64,000 nt of DNA from Prorocentrum cordatum (GCA_963575745.1 CAUYUJ010003078.1:1-64000); one strand, 5' to 3'. Positions 1 through 11,439 are shown, numbered from the stretch's first letter. A program made the numbers and translations. Notes: generated from the sequence alone by a model not told the origin.

Positions 1-32
1 TCCTCCTCCTCCTCCTCCTCCTCCTCCTCCGC

Positions 33-208
33 CGTGGCGTTGGATACCCGAGAACAATGTGTTGACATGCTTCAGGGCCTTCAAACGGTTGACTTCCAAC
101 GAGGCAGCTCCCTGAATGGCAATGAACCTTTGTAGGGACCTATGAAAAGGGAGCTTGGAGGGAGGGTGTATCCCAACATCGTTGATGATTATTGGGTTTC
201 ACGGGTCC
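33..208 (+). repeat. Tail of composite satellite element, copy 1 (left-truncated by window)
   Basis: This stretch matches the tails at 8487-8658 and 9768-9942 and, inverted, 12296-12420. Shared landmarks are a CCCGAGAACAATG motif, a CCAACGAGGCAG motif, the GGAGGGAGGGT motif and an ATCGTTGATGATTATTGGG-like end running straight into a TCC tract. Only the tail is visible because the element starts before the window. No protein is credible here. Confidence 0.75.
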
Positions 209-720
209 TCCTCCTCGTCCCCTTCCTCTTACTCTTCCTCCTCCTCCTGCTCCTGCTCCTCCTCCTCCTCCTCCTCCTCCTCCTCCTCATCACACTCCTC
301 CTCCTCCTCCTCCTCCTCCTCCTCCTCCTCCGCCTCCTACTCAATCCTCCTCATCCTCCTCATCCTCCTCGTCCTCGTCCTCGTCCTCCGTCCTCCTACC
401 TCTCCTCCTCCCTCCCCCTCCTCCTCCTCCTCCTCCTCCTACCTCCTCCGCCTCCTCCTCCTCCGCCCCTCTTCATCCTCCTCGTCTCGACCACCAGAAC
501 CATTATATTGCCGCGCGCTGCTCCTCCCTCCTCCCCCTCCTCCTCCTTTTCGTCCTCCTCCCCCCCACCTCCCTCCTCCTGCCTCCTTCCTCCTCCTCCA
601 CCTCCTCCTCCCTGCCCCTCCTCCTCTCGTCCTCCTTCTCCTCCTCCACCTCCTCCTCCTCTTCGTCCTCCTTCTCCTCCTCCTCCTCCTCCTCCTCCTC
701 CTCCTCCTCCTCCTCTTCGC
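209..720. repeat. (TCC)n pyrimidine tract
   Basis: About 510 bp of almost pure pyrimidine on the plus strand, built on TCC/CTC triplets with interruptions. The poly-Ser, poly-Pro and poly-Leu frames are triplet-repeat artefacts. From 721 to 1085 I see GC-rich single-copy-looking sequence with no recognisable gene. Confidence 0.9.
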
Positions 721-1085
721 CGTCGACCGCCAGCACCATCCTATTGCCGCGCACTGCCCGAGAGCGGCCATCGCACATCCGCCAACCCCCACCGCACTGC
801 CGCCCGCGCGCGGGCGCCCGACGGGCAACGGTGGCGACACCTTCGGACGCCGCCGATGTTGAGTTTCCGGAGGGGGGGGGAGGAGCGAGGGAGGGAAGCC
901 GTACACTTCAGGTGTTGTTAGAAGTGCCCCTGGCCCCAGGTGCCCCCAGGATGTCCAAGGAGGCCCCCACGCGACCAGAGCACCCCTCACGAGCTCCAGT
1001 GGGCCGAAGGGCTCAACAATGTAGCCAAAAGCCGGGGGCACCTTGGGCCAGAGGCCCCTGTAGCAACCCCCGTGCACTGATCACA

Positions 1086-1376
1086 AGGGGAGGAGTAGGA
1101 GGAGAAGGAGGAGGAGAAGGAGGAGGAGGAGGAGCAGGAGGAGGAGAAAGAAGAGGAAGAGAAGGAGGAGAAGGCGGGGGGGGAGCAGGAGGAGGAGGAG
1201 GAGGAGGAGGAGGGGGGAAGAGCCTAATCTTCCCCGTCTCTGCTGCTGGTCTCACGCCGTGAGATCTGATGGCACAAACGCTGAAATGGAGGAGGCAGAG
1301 GAGGAGGAGGCAGAGGAGGAGGAGGAGGAGGAGGAGGAGGAGGAGGAGGAGCAGGAGGAGCAGGAGGAATACGTAG
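1086..1376. repeat. (GGA)n purine tract
   Basis: Two purine blocks (about 1086-1213 and 1286-1376) made of GGA/GAGGA triplets, the reverse-complement class of the 209-720 tract. From 1377 to 2030 I recognise nothing. Confidence 0.85.
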
Positions 1377-2031
1377 GAGGAGGAGTGGGGGGCGGGGGAG
1401 GCCTCGCCGCTTTGCGTTTATGCACAGGCGGTAATCCTTCGGGGTCGTGATCTTCGTTCGAGTCGGTCGGCACAAAAAGCAAGACGACGACCTGACAGCA
1501 GCACACCTCGCTGCACCCGCATGATGATCATGTTCTGCCGCTGGGGCGGGAGGGCGGCTAGAGCGGGGGAGGGAGATCGTAGTCATCGTAGTCATGGCGA
1601 GGAGAAGGGTTGCGGCCTAAGGAGCCTCACTGCCAGTACCCTGGAAGCTCTCGTCGCTCAACCGGAGGTCCTCGGAGCTATGCAGCCGCTTCGCGGTGCA
1701 CTGGCTCCGTCCGTCCGTCGTAGTAGCCCTGACATCTTCGAGTAGACGCGGTCTGTTCGTCGATCTGGCTGCTCAGCGGGGCGGGGGTGTCCTGTGTGCA
1801 CCTCGCGGCAGTCAGAGCCTGTGCCAGACCTCGCATCGACGCAGCGACGGCGCGCTGCAGGTAGTCGTCGTAGGAGATGTGGCCCCTCTCGTAGACGGAT
1901 GTGATGCGGATTCAGCTGGTACTCGCGCTCTCATGTGGGCCTTCGCGGCCTCCTCATCCTCTTCATCCTGGTCGTCCTTTTGACTTCCTCGTCTTCGGCC
2001 TCGTCGAGCTTTTCGTCCTCTGCAGGTGTCC

Positions 2032-2640
2032 CTCGGAGTACTGCTGGCGGCTGTCGAGGCTTTATTGGTGACCCTCGTAGCTCGGCTGGTGGTCCTCGGT
2101 GCTCTGCTTGCTGCCCTCGCAGCGCTGCTGATGTCCCTCAAAGCTATGTTCGTTGTCCTCGTAGCTGAACTGGTGGCCTGGGTAGCTCAGCTGATGGCCC
2201 TCGGAGCTCTGTTTGAGGCCCTCGCAGCCCAGGTTGTGGCCCTGGCAGTTCAGCTGGTGGCTCGCAGAGTTGTGGCGGTGGCCCTCGTAGCCCAGCTTGT
2301 GGCCCTCGTAGCTCCGTTGGTTGTCCTCGCAGCTGGGGTGGTGGCCCTCGGCGCTCTGCTTGCAGCCCTCGTAGCTCAGCTCGTTGCCCCTGTAGCTAAG
2401 CAGGTGGCCACCGTAGCTGTGGTGGTGGCTCTCAAAGAAGATCTGCTCGTGGCCTTCGTAGATGAGCTGGTGGACCTGGTAGCTCTGCTGGAGGCTCTCG
2501 GAGCTTTGCTTGTGGCCCTCGTTGTTCAGCCTGTGGCTCTTGTAGCTCCGCTGGCGGGTCTGGGAAGTCTGCCTGCGGCAGTCGTAGCTCAGCTTGAGGC
2601 GTTCGTAGCTCCGCTTGTGGCCCTCGTGAGCATCCAGCGA
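2032..2640. repeat. 21-bp minisatellite
   Basis: About 28 imperfect copies of a 21-bp unit of the form GCCCTCGTAGCTCAGCTGGTG. The unit length is a multiple of three, so both strands stay open: plus reads ALVAQLV-like heptads, minus reads GHQLSYE-like heptads. Divergence between units is substantial, so this is not a fresh expansion. Confidence 0.85.
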
Positions 2641-2901
2641 CCGTCGCAGCTCTGACCGCGGCACTAGTAGCTGAGCTAGTTCACAACGTAGCTCAGCAGG
2701 GGGTCCTTGTAACTGATGCTGAGGCATCTCCTCCTTCCCCGCGTGCCGGGGAGTCTCCTCTGCTTCTGCCTGTTGCCAGGTCTCTTCCTGTGCCTTCTCC
2801 TCCTCGTCCTCCTCCTCGAGCTCACCCGCCGCTGCAGCCTCCTCATCTGCCTGCAACCTGGCGACCTTCACCTCCTCCTCTTTCTCTTCCTCATCCTCCA
2901 T
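2062..2901 (-). CDS. Hypothetical protein: acidic coiled-coil start plus heptapeptide repeats
   Basis: A 279-aa minus-strand frame. Residues 1-55 are Glu-rich with a few Ala/Lys/Gln and could form a coiled coil. Residues from about 95 on are tandem heptads of consensus G-H-Q-L-S-Y-E, encoded by the 21-bp minisatellite. I recognise no family. A real gene is supported by an ATG followed by non-repetitive sequence before the repeats and by many substitutions without stops. Against it, the start lies in a TCC/GGA-rich stretch and triplet-multiple repeats stay open by default. Splice sites and promoter cannot be judged. Confidence 0.3.
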   Translation of the reverse strand: MEDEEEKEEEVKVARLQADEEAAAAGELEEEDEEEKAQEETWQQAEAEETPRHAGKEEMPQHQLQGPPAELRCELAQLLVPRSELRRSLDAHEGHKRSYERLKLSYDCRRQTSQTRQRSYKSHRLNNEGHKQSSESLQQSYQVHQLIYEGHEQIFFESHHHSYGGHLLSYRGNELSYEGCKQSAEGHHPSCEDNQRSYEGHKLGYEGHRHNSASHQLNCQGHNLGCEGLKQSSEGHQLSYPGHQFSYEDNEHSFEGHQQRCEGSKQSTEDHQPSYEGHQ

Positions 2902-2902
2902 T

Positions 2903-3545
2903 CTTTTTCCTTATGAATAACTCCTCCCTGTCGCACCCTGAGGCCGGTCGGAAGGGCGGGCTGGGCGTTTCGCCTGAGACTCCCTTGTTTTTATGAGCTG
3001 AGCGCTTATCTATTAATTAGTAGCATTTTCACAGATGGAGGGTGGGTCGCCTCCAAAATGCGGCTCTTGCCTTAGTGCCGCGTACATTCGGTTTAACGGA
3101 TTGCAGGAGTTTCATGGTTTGAAGGCGGGTCGTTTCCACAATGTGGTTCTCGCTGTAGCGTACCGCGCATTCGGCTTAACCACTTGCAAGAGTTTCACGG
3201 TTTGAGGGCGGGTCGTCTTCAAAAAGTGGTTCTCGCTTTAGCACCGCGTGCATTCCTTTATGAAATTGCAACAGCTTCGCAGATGAAGGGGGGGCCGTTT
3301 TCGAAATGTGGATATCGCCTTAGCGCCGCGCACATTCGTTTTAACAAGTTGCAAGAGCTTCATTGATTGAGGGCAGGTCGTTTTCAAAATGTGTCTCTCG
3401 CCTTGGCGCCGCGCAAATTCGTCTTAAACATTTGCAAGAGGTTCACGGATTGAGGGCGGCACATGCGTTTTCAAACACCGCAAGGGCTTCATGGATCGAG
3501 GGCGGCTCCTGGTTGAAATGTGGCTCTCGTCTTAGCGCCGCGCAC
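2903..3545 (+). repeat. Composite satellite element, copy 2 (head plus about six satellite units, tail lost)
   Basis: The head (2903-3030, with a GGGCGTTTCGCCTGAGACT motif) matches 7802-7915 and 8948-9020. It is followed by about six units of an 83-bp satellite whose core is GTGGCTCTCGCCTTAGCGCC with a TTGCAAGAG spacer. Units end abruptly near 3545, where GC-rich unrelated sequence begins, so the tail and TCC tract are missing. Confidence 0.8.
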
Positions 3546-3959
3546 ATCCAACTCGTCCGCACACCGGGCGAGGAAGGGGAGGGACTGGCCCCAGCTGGTT
3601 CCCCCTCCCCCGGACCCGCCAGCGGATCTCCGAGCGCAGAGGCGGAACTGCTGCGCGAAGGCTGCCCCAGGGAGCGCGGCGCCCGCCGGTGGCGCGAGCG
3701 CCTCGCCGAGCGAGAGAGGGACCCGCACTGCGGGCGCGAGCCGCGTGCGCCGGCCCCCGCTTTCGTTGCGGCCCCGCCCGGGGAGAAGCGGCGCCGCACG
3801 GACAGCGCGGAGGGGCTCCGCCATGACGAAAGGCAGAGCCCGTCGGACGGGCTGAAGACGAAGACGTGCTGTGATTTTCAGCCAGCCGTGCCCGTGCGCT
3901 GTGTCGCGCGGCCGGCGCGGCCTGGGTCGACGATGATGGCGCCTGGGCGCCGCAGTCCG

Positions 3960-4480
3960 GCGGCGATGATGTACCGAACCCGTGCAGAAGTTCGCCCGTC
4001 ATGGGAAGCGATCTCTGTGTGAACGTCGTCGTGATCAAAGACCCGCGGAGCGGCGAAATGATTTGTCAATACTATTGGCCGCTGCTGTTCGGCTGGGTAT
4101 ATTCCGTCTGGCAATTCTTGCGCTGGTATTGTTTCCTCGAGGCCGTGGCGCGGCATCATCCTCGCGATGCTGCGCGCACATTTCGTTGACGACGGGAACA
4201 TTGTCGATCTCACCGCGGCGTGCGGCGCCAGACAGGCTGCTGCGAACGATATGTTTGCGCTGCTGGGAACGCCCATCGGCCCGAAGAAGCAACAGCCGAT
4301 GTCCTTCGCAGGGCAGTTCCGGGGCGTGCGCCGTAAGCTCTGGCAGATTGGCGGCGGCTCCGCACATCTCTTTCTGACCGCGCCATCAGCTTGTCGGCAG
4401 AGCTCTGGCGTTCCTGCGGTCGACCGCAACCAGAGATTCGCTGCCGCCGGGCGACGCCTCCAAGCTGCGAGGAGTGCTTG
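3960..4480 (+). pseudogene. Reverse transcriptase fragment (frameshifted)
   Basis: Two overlapping plus frames together resemble an RT palm. The first (from 4001) reads GEMICQYYWPLLFGWVYSVW, like the substrate-loop LPFG-x-SV segment of Gypsy/DIRS-type RTs. A frame change near 4140-4165 then gives RAHFVDDGNIVDL at about 4173-4210, whose FVDD equals the catalytic YxDD box. The following FALLGTPIGPKKQQP resembles the post-palm segment. No intact RT, integrase or terminal repeats are visible nearby. This is a short, decayed copy of an element type different from the LINE and Copia at 29-51 kb. From 4481 to 6690 the sequence is GC-rich with many overlapping frames and no gene I can support. Confidence 0.5.
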
Positions 4481-6692
4481 GGCTCACGGCCACTGCGCTG
4501 TGGGACGGAGTGGGCCAGGCGGCCCCCGGCCCTCTGAAGCAGCGCCAATATTCAAGGGCGCTAAAAACGCCCCTACCCTGGTTTACGAGGCGCCGTGCGC
4601 TGAACCTCCTGTGGGCTGACAGGGTAAACTCTGCATATCGCGCGTGTCGCGCGGCGTCCTGGCGGCTCCAGGAGGTTTACGGACCACGCACTAGTCATGG
4701 CGCCAACATCGCAGAGCGGATTTCGTTCGGAAAACGATAGGATGGGCCCGGAGTGTCCTGGAGAATTCCGTTCCGGATTTCGCAGTGAGTTTCGTGCGGG
4801 TTGCTTTGGGCCAGGAATGCTGACCCAAAGAACCCCCGCGAAATTCATGTTATTTTTTCGCTCGCCGCTTCGGGCAAAAATCCACGCAGAAGGCCGAGCA
4901 GAAATCCTCTGTAGCACGTCTGCAGGGCCGGTGCAATGAAATATGCCGATGTCCCGCCGTGGTCGTTGAGCACCGCGCTGCGCCGGAGCCTCGGTTTCTT
5001 CGGCGCAAGGCCTTGCAGCGGCAGCCGCGTGCCGCCTCGCCCCCGCGCGCGCGCCCCTCGCGCGCCCAGGGGGACGGCGGCGGCGCCCCGGCTGGAGGGC
5101 CAGTTGCTCGTGGGGCGGCCACGGGCCGCCGCGCGGGGCGCTGGCGCTCCTTCGAGCCCGCTGCTCGACCTCCTGGGGCTGCGCCCCAGAGAGCGGAGGA
5201 GGAAAAGGTACCCGTACCTCTACCCCCTCGCCCGTTGTCCCCTGTGTGGGCCTCCTTGGAGGCCCCAGTCGCCACCGCTGGATTCGCTTCGAGATCCTGG
5301 TCAGAACGCACCCGAGGGGACAGGTCCGGTGAGTAGAGCAGTGTCGGTATTTTTTGGTATCCCCAAGAGGCTCGGCGACGTCGGCAACGCACGTGCGATT
5401 TGCAAAGGCTCCGCTCTGGCACGGCCCCGCTCCGCATCGGCGCTCGCCGCGCGCGCGCAGGGTCGATGATGCCCCTGGAGTTCGTGCAAGAGCTGGCTGA
5501 CGGCGCTCGCGAACCGAAGACCCTCGCAGCCTCGGGGAGGAACGAGCCACTACTGTTCGCGGCGCCCGGCGCAGGGTAATTTGGCTGATTCGTGGGCAGC
5601 ACGGCGTCGCTGCGCAGCTTCCTCAAATGGCGCGCGCCGCACGCCTCAGTCGATCGCGCGCTATCGACGGCCAAGTTCATTCGGGCGAGGACGCGCCAGG
5701 AAACGGTCTCTAGCCTGGGCGCGCGCGCGCGCGATCGCCCCGCGCAGTGCCGCGCGCGAAGTTGCAGTCGAATGCAGTTCGTAGACTCCAGAGTGGCTGG
5801 GCGGACGGCAGCTCACGGGATTTCGCCGCGGGCGCGTTCGCTTGCGGCCTTGGGTTTTTCGCGCCGCACGCGCGCAGGCGCGCCCGCCCGCGCGCGGCGC
5901 CCCTGGGGCCATCGGGCGAGCGCTCGCAGCGGAAGATGGGCCCGAGCTTGTTGACCACCGCGACGCTCGAGGCCCGGGGCATGCCCCAGACGCTGGCCGC
6001 GCAGGCAGCCGAGTCGGGGCCCGCCAACCCGACGCCGGCTGCATCGGACCCTGGCAGCGCGGGAGGCTGCAGCAAGCGGGACCGTTCGCTGCCAAGCGGT
6101 CTCTGCGGTCAGGGCCAGCGTCGGGCAGCGCGGAGTAGGCCTGGAGAGCAGCGTTGGCGGGGGTCGGGCGCGCCCTGCTGCCTCTCGGCATGAGAGGGGG
6201 GGCCGCAGGACAGGTGGGACCACGGCCTTGGCCTACGGTCGCGCCCCTTTGGGCGGGGGGCAGCGGCACCGCGCCCCATTGCTCCTCGGCTCTCCCCGAC
6301 CCCTGCTGGGCCCGGGATTTTGATTGCTTCGGTTCGGGGTGGCTGTGTCAGTTTGGGCTTCTGCCCCTCTCGCCTCTCGCCCCGCTCGCGCGGGGGGGGG
6401 GCCACCGGGTCGGGCGCGCGGCTGCGTCAGGCTCGGGGAGGCCCGGGTGAGCGCGCCCATGCCCGATCCAGGCGAGGGGGCCCCCACCCTGCGCGGCAGC
6501 CAGTTCGCAGCGCGCATCGAAGGGGCGCGCGCGGGCGCCCGCGCAGAAGTGCGGGAGGGAGCGTCTCGCTCCCCTACGCGCGGGAGCGCTTGCAAGATTC
6601 GTTGCCCCTCCCACCCGCCCATGCGGTGATGAGAGCGGCGCGGGGCTGGCCATGGGGCCGACGGGCCTCACGGCCACGACGGCCTTCAGGTG

Positions 6693-6842
6693 CTAGAGGC
6701 TGTCGTAGCCCTGCAGCCCGTCGTAGCCCTGGAGGCCGTAGTAGCCCTGGGGGTCGTAGGAGCACAGGTCGCCATCGATAAAGTTGTCGTAGCTGCCGAG
6801 AACGTCGCGGGAGGAGTAGTCTGGGACTTCGATGGCAACGTA
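6693..6842 (-). CDS. Probable terminal exon of an unidentified gene
   Basis: Reading the minus strand from 6842, 49 codons end at TAG (6693-6695). The peptide starts YVAIEVPDYSSRDVLGSYDN and ends with three GLQGYD-like repeats. It is directly preceded on the minus strand by an ACAAG acceptor-like site (6843-6847). Codon use is uniformly C/G at third positions, unlike flanking frames, which argues for a real coding exon. A candidate upstream exon ends in RRYTKHGEY about 60 bp away (near 6905-6935); joining it would need a GA-AG intron. I do not recognise the protein. The rest of 6843-7737 shows no other supported gene. Confidence 0.4.
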   Translation of the reverse strand, partial: YVAIEVPDYSSRDVLGSYDNFIDGDLCSYDPQGYYGLQGYDGLQGYDSL

Positions 6843-7737
6843 CTTGTATTAAACAAGTTGGCAATGCTGCCTACTACGCAGCTGTTTGAAGGCGGAAATG
6901 TCTTTCCTGCTGTCGTATTCGCCGTGCTTGGTGTACCTGCGCGAGTCGCCACGTCGCCGCCTCGGCCGCAGCCAGGCGTCTGCGGCGCGCAGCGCGCCGG
7001 GCGGGTGTGGCACCCAGCGCAGCCGCGTCTCGCACCAGCAAAGAGGGCCGCTCTGCGGGTGGGCACCCCCCCGCATCCGCCCCCGGCCGGCGGCCAGTTG
7101 GCATGGCAGGCAGCCGTAGCGGCCGTAGGCGTCAGGCCTGGCCCCCTCCATGCGCAGCGCCAGGGACGAGCGTGGGGGATGGATCCCGCACACGGCCTTC
7201 CTCCTCCACCTCTCCCGCCTCCTCCACGAGTCTGGGTCCCATTCAGACGAGGCAGCGATCGCAGCAGCGGGCAAGCCTCCCAGGGGGAAGCACATCCCCC
7301 CCTCTTTCCGTCCAAGGCCCCCATGAACAAGATGTTGCACTTGCCCTTTGGTCATCTCCTTCCAGGGGTCCCTCTCTCTTTCTTCCTGGGGGCGCCCCGC
7401 TTCTTTCGGGCGGGCGCTCCGCGGGTCTTGCCGCCGCCCTCGCCTCTCGCCCCATTGGCCTCCTTGCCGCCTCCTCCCCGCCCCTCATCGAAGGCCCCCC
7501 GATCCGGCCCATATTCATCGATGGTCCCCTGGGGGCGCCCCCTGGGGTGCATGCCCACGTATAGGAGGGGGAGCCCTTCTAAGGGCGGTGCGGCTCCGTC
7601 CGAGAGTGGTGGGTCGCCTGCACGGCTGGCGGCTAACAGGGCGTCGCCACTCGAAGCTCACGCACGGCGCAATTTCAAACCTTCGCGTTTGCGGTGGCCT
7701 AGAGCGGACGCCCGAGCTCCGCAAAACCGATCCCGAT

Positions 7738-8790
7738 CTCCTCTCCCTCCTCCTTCTCCTCTTCCTCCTCCTCCTCCTCCTCCTCCTCCCCCTCCTCCTC
7801 TAGTCCTTTTCCTTATAGATAGCTTCTCCCTGCCGGACCCCAGGCCAGTTTTTAGGGCGGGCCGGGCGTCTCGCCTGAGACTTCCTCAGCATCTATGACA
7901 ACCCTGAAGCTAAAACATTGCCAACAGCTTCACATATTGAGGGCGGGTCGTTTTCGAAATGTGGCTCTCGCCTTAGCGTTCTTTTTTTACTGGCAAGATT
8001 TTCACGGGTTGAGGGCGAGTGGTTTTCAAATTGTGGCTCTCGCTTCAGCGCCGCGTACATGCGTTTTACAGATTCGCAAAAGCTTCACGGATTGAGGGCG
8101 ATTGGTTTTCAAAATGTGGCTCTCGTCTTACCGCCGCGCACATTCGTTTAAGAATGTGAGAATTTTGCGGATTGAGGGCGAGTGGCTTCAAAGTGTGGCT
8201 CTCGCCTTAGCGCCGCGCGCACGTGTTTTCAAACATTGGAAGAGCTTCGCGGATTGTGGGCGGTTCCTTTACAACATGTGGCTCTCGCCATAGCGCCGTG
8301 CACATTCGTTTTAAACATTTGCAAGAGATTGCGGTTTCCCATGAACAGCGTATCAGAATTTGTTTTTGGAAGGATTCCGGATTTTGAGGGCGCAACGGTT
8401 ACGTTGACTCATGGTGTTGAAGTCCCAGGAACGGCTGTCTGGCACCATTCAGGATCGTCAAGACGCAAGAGTCAGGTTGATCCGTGGCGTTGACATCCCG
8501 AGAACAATGTTTTAGAATGCTTAAGGGTCTTCAAACGGCTGCCTTCCAACGAGGCAGTTCCCTCAGTGGATAGAACCCTTGTATGGGGCCTAAGAAGGGG
8601 GAGCTAGGAGGGAGGGTTTATTCCAACATCGTTGGTGACTCTTGGGTTTACACTGGTCCTCCTCCTCCTCCTCCTCCTTCTCCTCCTCCCTCCTCCCTCC
8701 TCCCTCCTCCCTCCTCCCTCCTCCCTCCTCCCTCCTCCTCCTCCTCCTCCTCCTCCTCCTCCTCTTCCTCCTCCTCCTCCTCTTCGCTGA
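7738..8790 (+). repeat. Composite satellite element, copy 3 (complete)
   Basis: In order: a TCC tract (7738-7800), the head with its GGGCGTCTCGCCTGAGACT motif (7802-7915), about five 83-bp satellite units (7916-8330), the tail with the CCCGAGAACAATG and GGAGGGAGGGT motifs (8331-8658), and a new TCC tract (8659-8790). It shares head, satellite and tail with copies at 2903, 8948 and inverted 12296. No coding capacity is evident. Confidence 0.8.
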
Positions 8791-8947
8791 CCGCTCGCGC
8801 TGGTGCCCCTCTTCCTCCCCGAAATCTCATCTACGCGCTGATCTTCCTCCTCCTCCTCCCCGCGAACTGCTCCATTGCAAACGGTTGACCTTGCAGGCAT
8901 CTGGCGCCGTCTTCGAGCCATCTGAGGGCATCTGAGCCTCCTCCTCC

Positions 8948-10040
8948 CCGAGGCCAGTTTTTAGGGCGGGCCGGGCGTTTCGCCTGAGACTTCCTCACCA
9001 CGTATGACTCTGAAGCTGAAAAATGGCAACAGTTTCACAGATGGAGGGCGGATCGCTTTCAACATGTGGCTCTCGCCTTAGCGCCGCGCGCACTCGTTCC
9101 AAGAAATTGCGAGAGTGTCACGGATCGAGGGCGGGTGGTTTTCAAGATGTGGTTCTCGCCTTAGCGTCGCGTGCATTCGCTTAAAACACTTGCAAGAGTT
9201 TCATTTATTGAGGGCGGGTCGTTTTCAAAATGTGGCTCTCGCTTTAGCGCCGCGCACATTTGTTTTCAACATTTGCAAGAGCTTCACGGATCAAGGGCGG
9301 GTGGTTTTCAAAATATGGTTCTCGCGTTAGCGCCGCGCACACTCGTTTGAAACAGTTGCAAGAGCTTCACGGATTCAGGGCGGTTCTTTTTCAACATGTG
9401 GCTCTCGCATAAGCGCTGCGCACACTCGTTTAAACATTCGCAAGAGCTTCACGGATTGAGGGCCGGTGGTTTTCAACATGTGGTTCTCGCCGTAGCGTTG
9501 CGCACACCCATTTAAAACATTTGCAAAATTTCACGGATTGAGGGCGGGTGGTTTTCAAAATGTGGCTCGCCTTAGCGTCGCGCACATTTGTTTTCAAAAT
9601 TTGCAAGAGTTTCACGGATTCGCATATGATCAACGCACCAGACATGGTGTTTTGAAAGGGTTCAGGATTATGCGGGCGCAACAGTTTATGGTGATTCGTT
9701 GCGTCGAAGTCCCAAAAAGGCGTTCTGGTACGATTTTTGATCGTCAAAACGCAGCAGTCAGGTTGATACGTGGCGTTGATATCCCGGGAACAATGATTTG
9801 GCACATTTCAGGATCTTCAAACTGTTGTCTTCCAACGAGGCAGTTCCCTCAATGGAAATGAACCGCTGTAGGGACCTATGGAGAGGGATTTGGGAGGGAG
9901 GGTTAATTCCAACATCGTCAATGATTATTGGGCTTCCAGTGGTCCTCCTCCTCCTCCTCCTCCTCCTCCTCCTCCTCCTCCTCCTCCCTCCTCCTCCTCC
10001 TCCTCCTCCTCCTCCTCCTCCTCCTCCTCCTCCTCCTCCC
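8948..10040 (+). repeat. Composite satellite element, copy 4 (complete, head to TCC tract)
   Basis: Head 8948-9020, seven satellite units of about 83 bp (9021-9610; GGCTCTCGC landmarks near 9066, 9236, 9400 and 9483), tail 9611-9942, then about 98 bp of TCC (9943-10040). It lies directly downstream of copy 3 in the same orientation, so the two are effectively a tandem pair. Confidence 0.8.
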
Positions 10041-10168
10041 CCTGGGGGCGGTTCGGCTTCTGGAGGCCTCCGAGGGGCCTTGACGAGCCTATGGCCTCAG
10101 AGGAACCTCCGAGGGGGTCTTCGGAGGCCTTCTGCGGCTCTCCCACGTTCGAGGCCTCCGAACCGCCC

Positions 10169-10490
10169 TGCAGGAGGAGGAGGAGGAGGAGGAGGAGGAG
10201 GAGGAGGGGGAGGGAGGAGGAGGGGAGGAGGAGAGAGGAGGAGGAGGAGGAGGAGGAGGAGGAGGAGGAGGAGGAGGAGGAGGAGGAGGAGGAGGAGGAG
10301 GAGGAGGGGGAGGAGGAGAGGAGGAGGAGGGAGGAGAGAGGAGGGAGGAGGGAGGAGGAGGAGGAGAGAGGGATCGAGGGGAGGAGGAGGGGGAGGGGGA
10401 GGGAGGAGGGGGAGGAGGAGGGGGAGGAGGAGGGGAGGAGGAGGAGGAGGAGGAGGAGGAAGGAGGAGGAGGAGGAGGAGGAGGAGCTTT
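10169..10490. repeat. (GGA)n purine tract, inverted relative to the neighbouring TCC tract
   Basis: About 320 bp of GGA/GAGGA triplets on the plus strand, 128 bp after the TCC tract that ends at 10040. The two are complementary in sequence class and could fold into a long imperfect hairpin or cruciform. All frames in the tract are low complexity. Confidence 0.85.
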
Positions 10491-10616
10491 TCGGCCGTTG
10501 TCGCCGGTTCCCTGCGTTTTTCCAGCCTCGGGATGCCTTTCCCGGCGGCGGCCGCCGCACCGAGGGGGCGGCCTTGGCGTGCCGCCCGGAGCGTTTCGAG
10601 CGGCCGCTGGAGTTTT

Positions 10617-10720
10617 AAGTCGGGCCGGTCCCTCTACGGGAGGAATAGACAAAAAAAGTCTGGGGACGAGTTCTTGCGTATTTTTTTGTTTTCGGGTTAT
10701 TGGGCTGGCCTCCGGCCAGT
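10617..10720 (-). repeat. Introner-like repeat, diverged copy
   Basis: Read on the minus strand, this resembles the element filling transketolase intron 1: a TCGGGC block, a short G/C-rich inverted element (plus-strand CCCTCTACGGGAGG) and an A/T-rich stretch with poly-T. Similarity is clearly lower than for the copy at 13682. Confidence 0.4.
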
Positions 10721-10750
10721 GCCGCCGATCCGGGGGGGGTGAGAGCGAGA

Positions 10751-10771
10751 TGAAGATGAAGATGTTGATGT

Positions 10772-10858
<87 letters not shown>

Positions 10859-11000
10859 GGATGCTGAGGAGAGGATGGAGGATGAGGATGAGGATGAGGA
10901 TGAGGTGAGGATGAGGATGAGGATGAGGATGAGGATGAGGATGATGATGCTTGATGATGCTGATGATGCTGATGTGCTGCTGATGCTGATGCTGATGATG

Positions 11001-11032
<32 letters not shown>

Positions 11033-11166
11033 GATGATGTGATGATGATGATGAGGATGAGGATGAGGATGAGGATGAGGATGAGGATGAGGATGAGGAT
11101 GAGGATGAGGATGAGGATGAGGATGAGGATGAGGATGAGGATGAGGATGAGGATGAGGATGAGGAT
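10751..11166. repeat. (GAT)n and (GAGGAT)n arrays
   Basis: A pure GATGAT run (about 10765-10855) passes into GAGGAT hexamers, a short scrambled GCT/GAT part, and a second long GAGGAT array to 11166. From 11167 to 11439 there is no gene; a CCTCTTGGGG-rich piece near 11205-11265 resembles 56560-56680. Confidence 0.9.
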
Positions 11167-11439
11167 GATTGGGATCGATGTTTCGGCGATTCGGGATCCT
11201 CTTGCATTGTCTAGGGGGCCTCTGGGGCCTCTCTTGGCTTCCTCTTGGGCTGTCTTGGGCGGTCGGAGCTCCGGAAGTGGAGTTTTCTATACCCCCCTGT
11301 CCGCGGGCACCGAAAAACGTCATAAATATCCCCGTGTACCGAAAAACGTAGGAAATAACGGGAAATAACGTACCCCCCCCTGCAGAGCGAAGCTTGAGCG
11401 AGCTCAAGTCCACGCTCTCAGAAACTCACACGCCGGATC

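Noticed and set aside
142-1262. Long frames of poly-Ser, poly-Leu and poly-Pro at the window start
   Set aside because: They are readings of TCC/CTC triplet tracts in three frames; no non-repetitive domain supports a protein.
9798-11413. Long plus and minus frames over TCC, GGA and GAT tracts
   Set aside because: Triplet and hexamer repeats never create stops; both strands are open equally.
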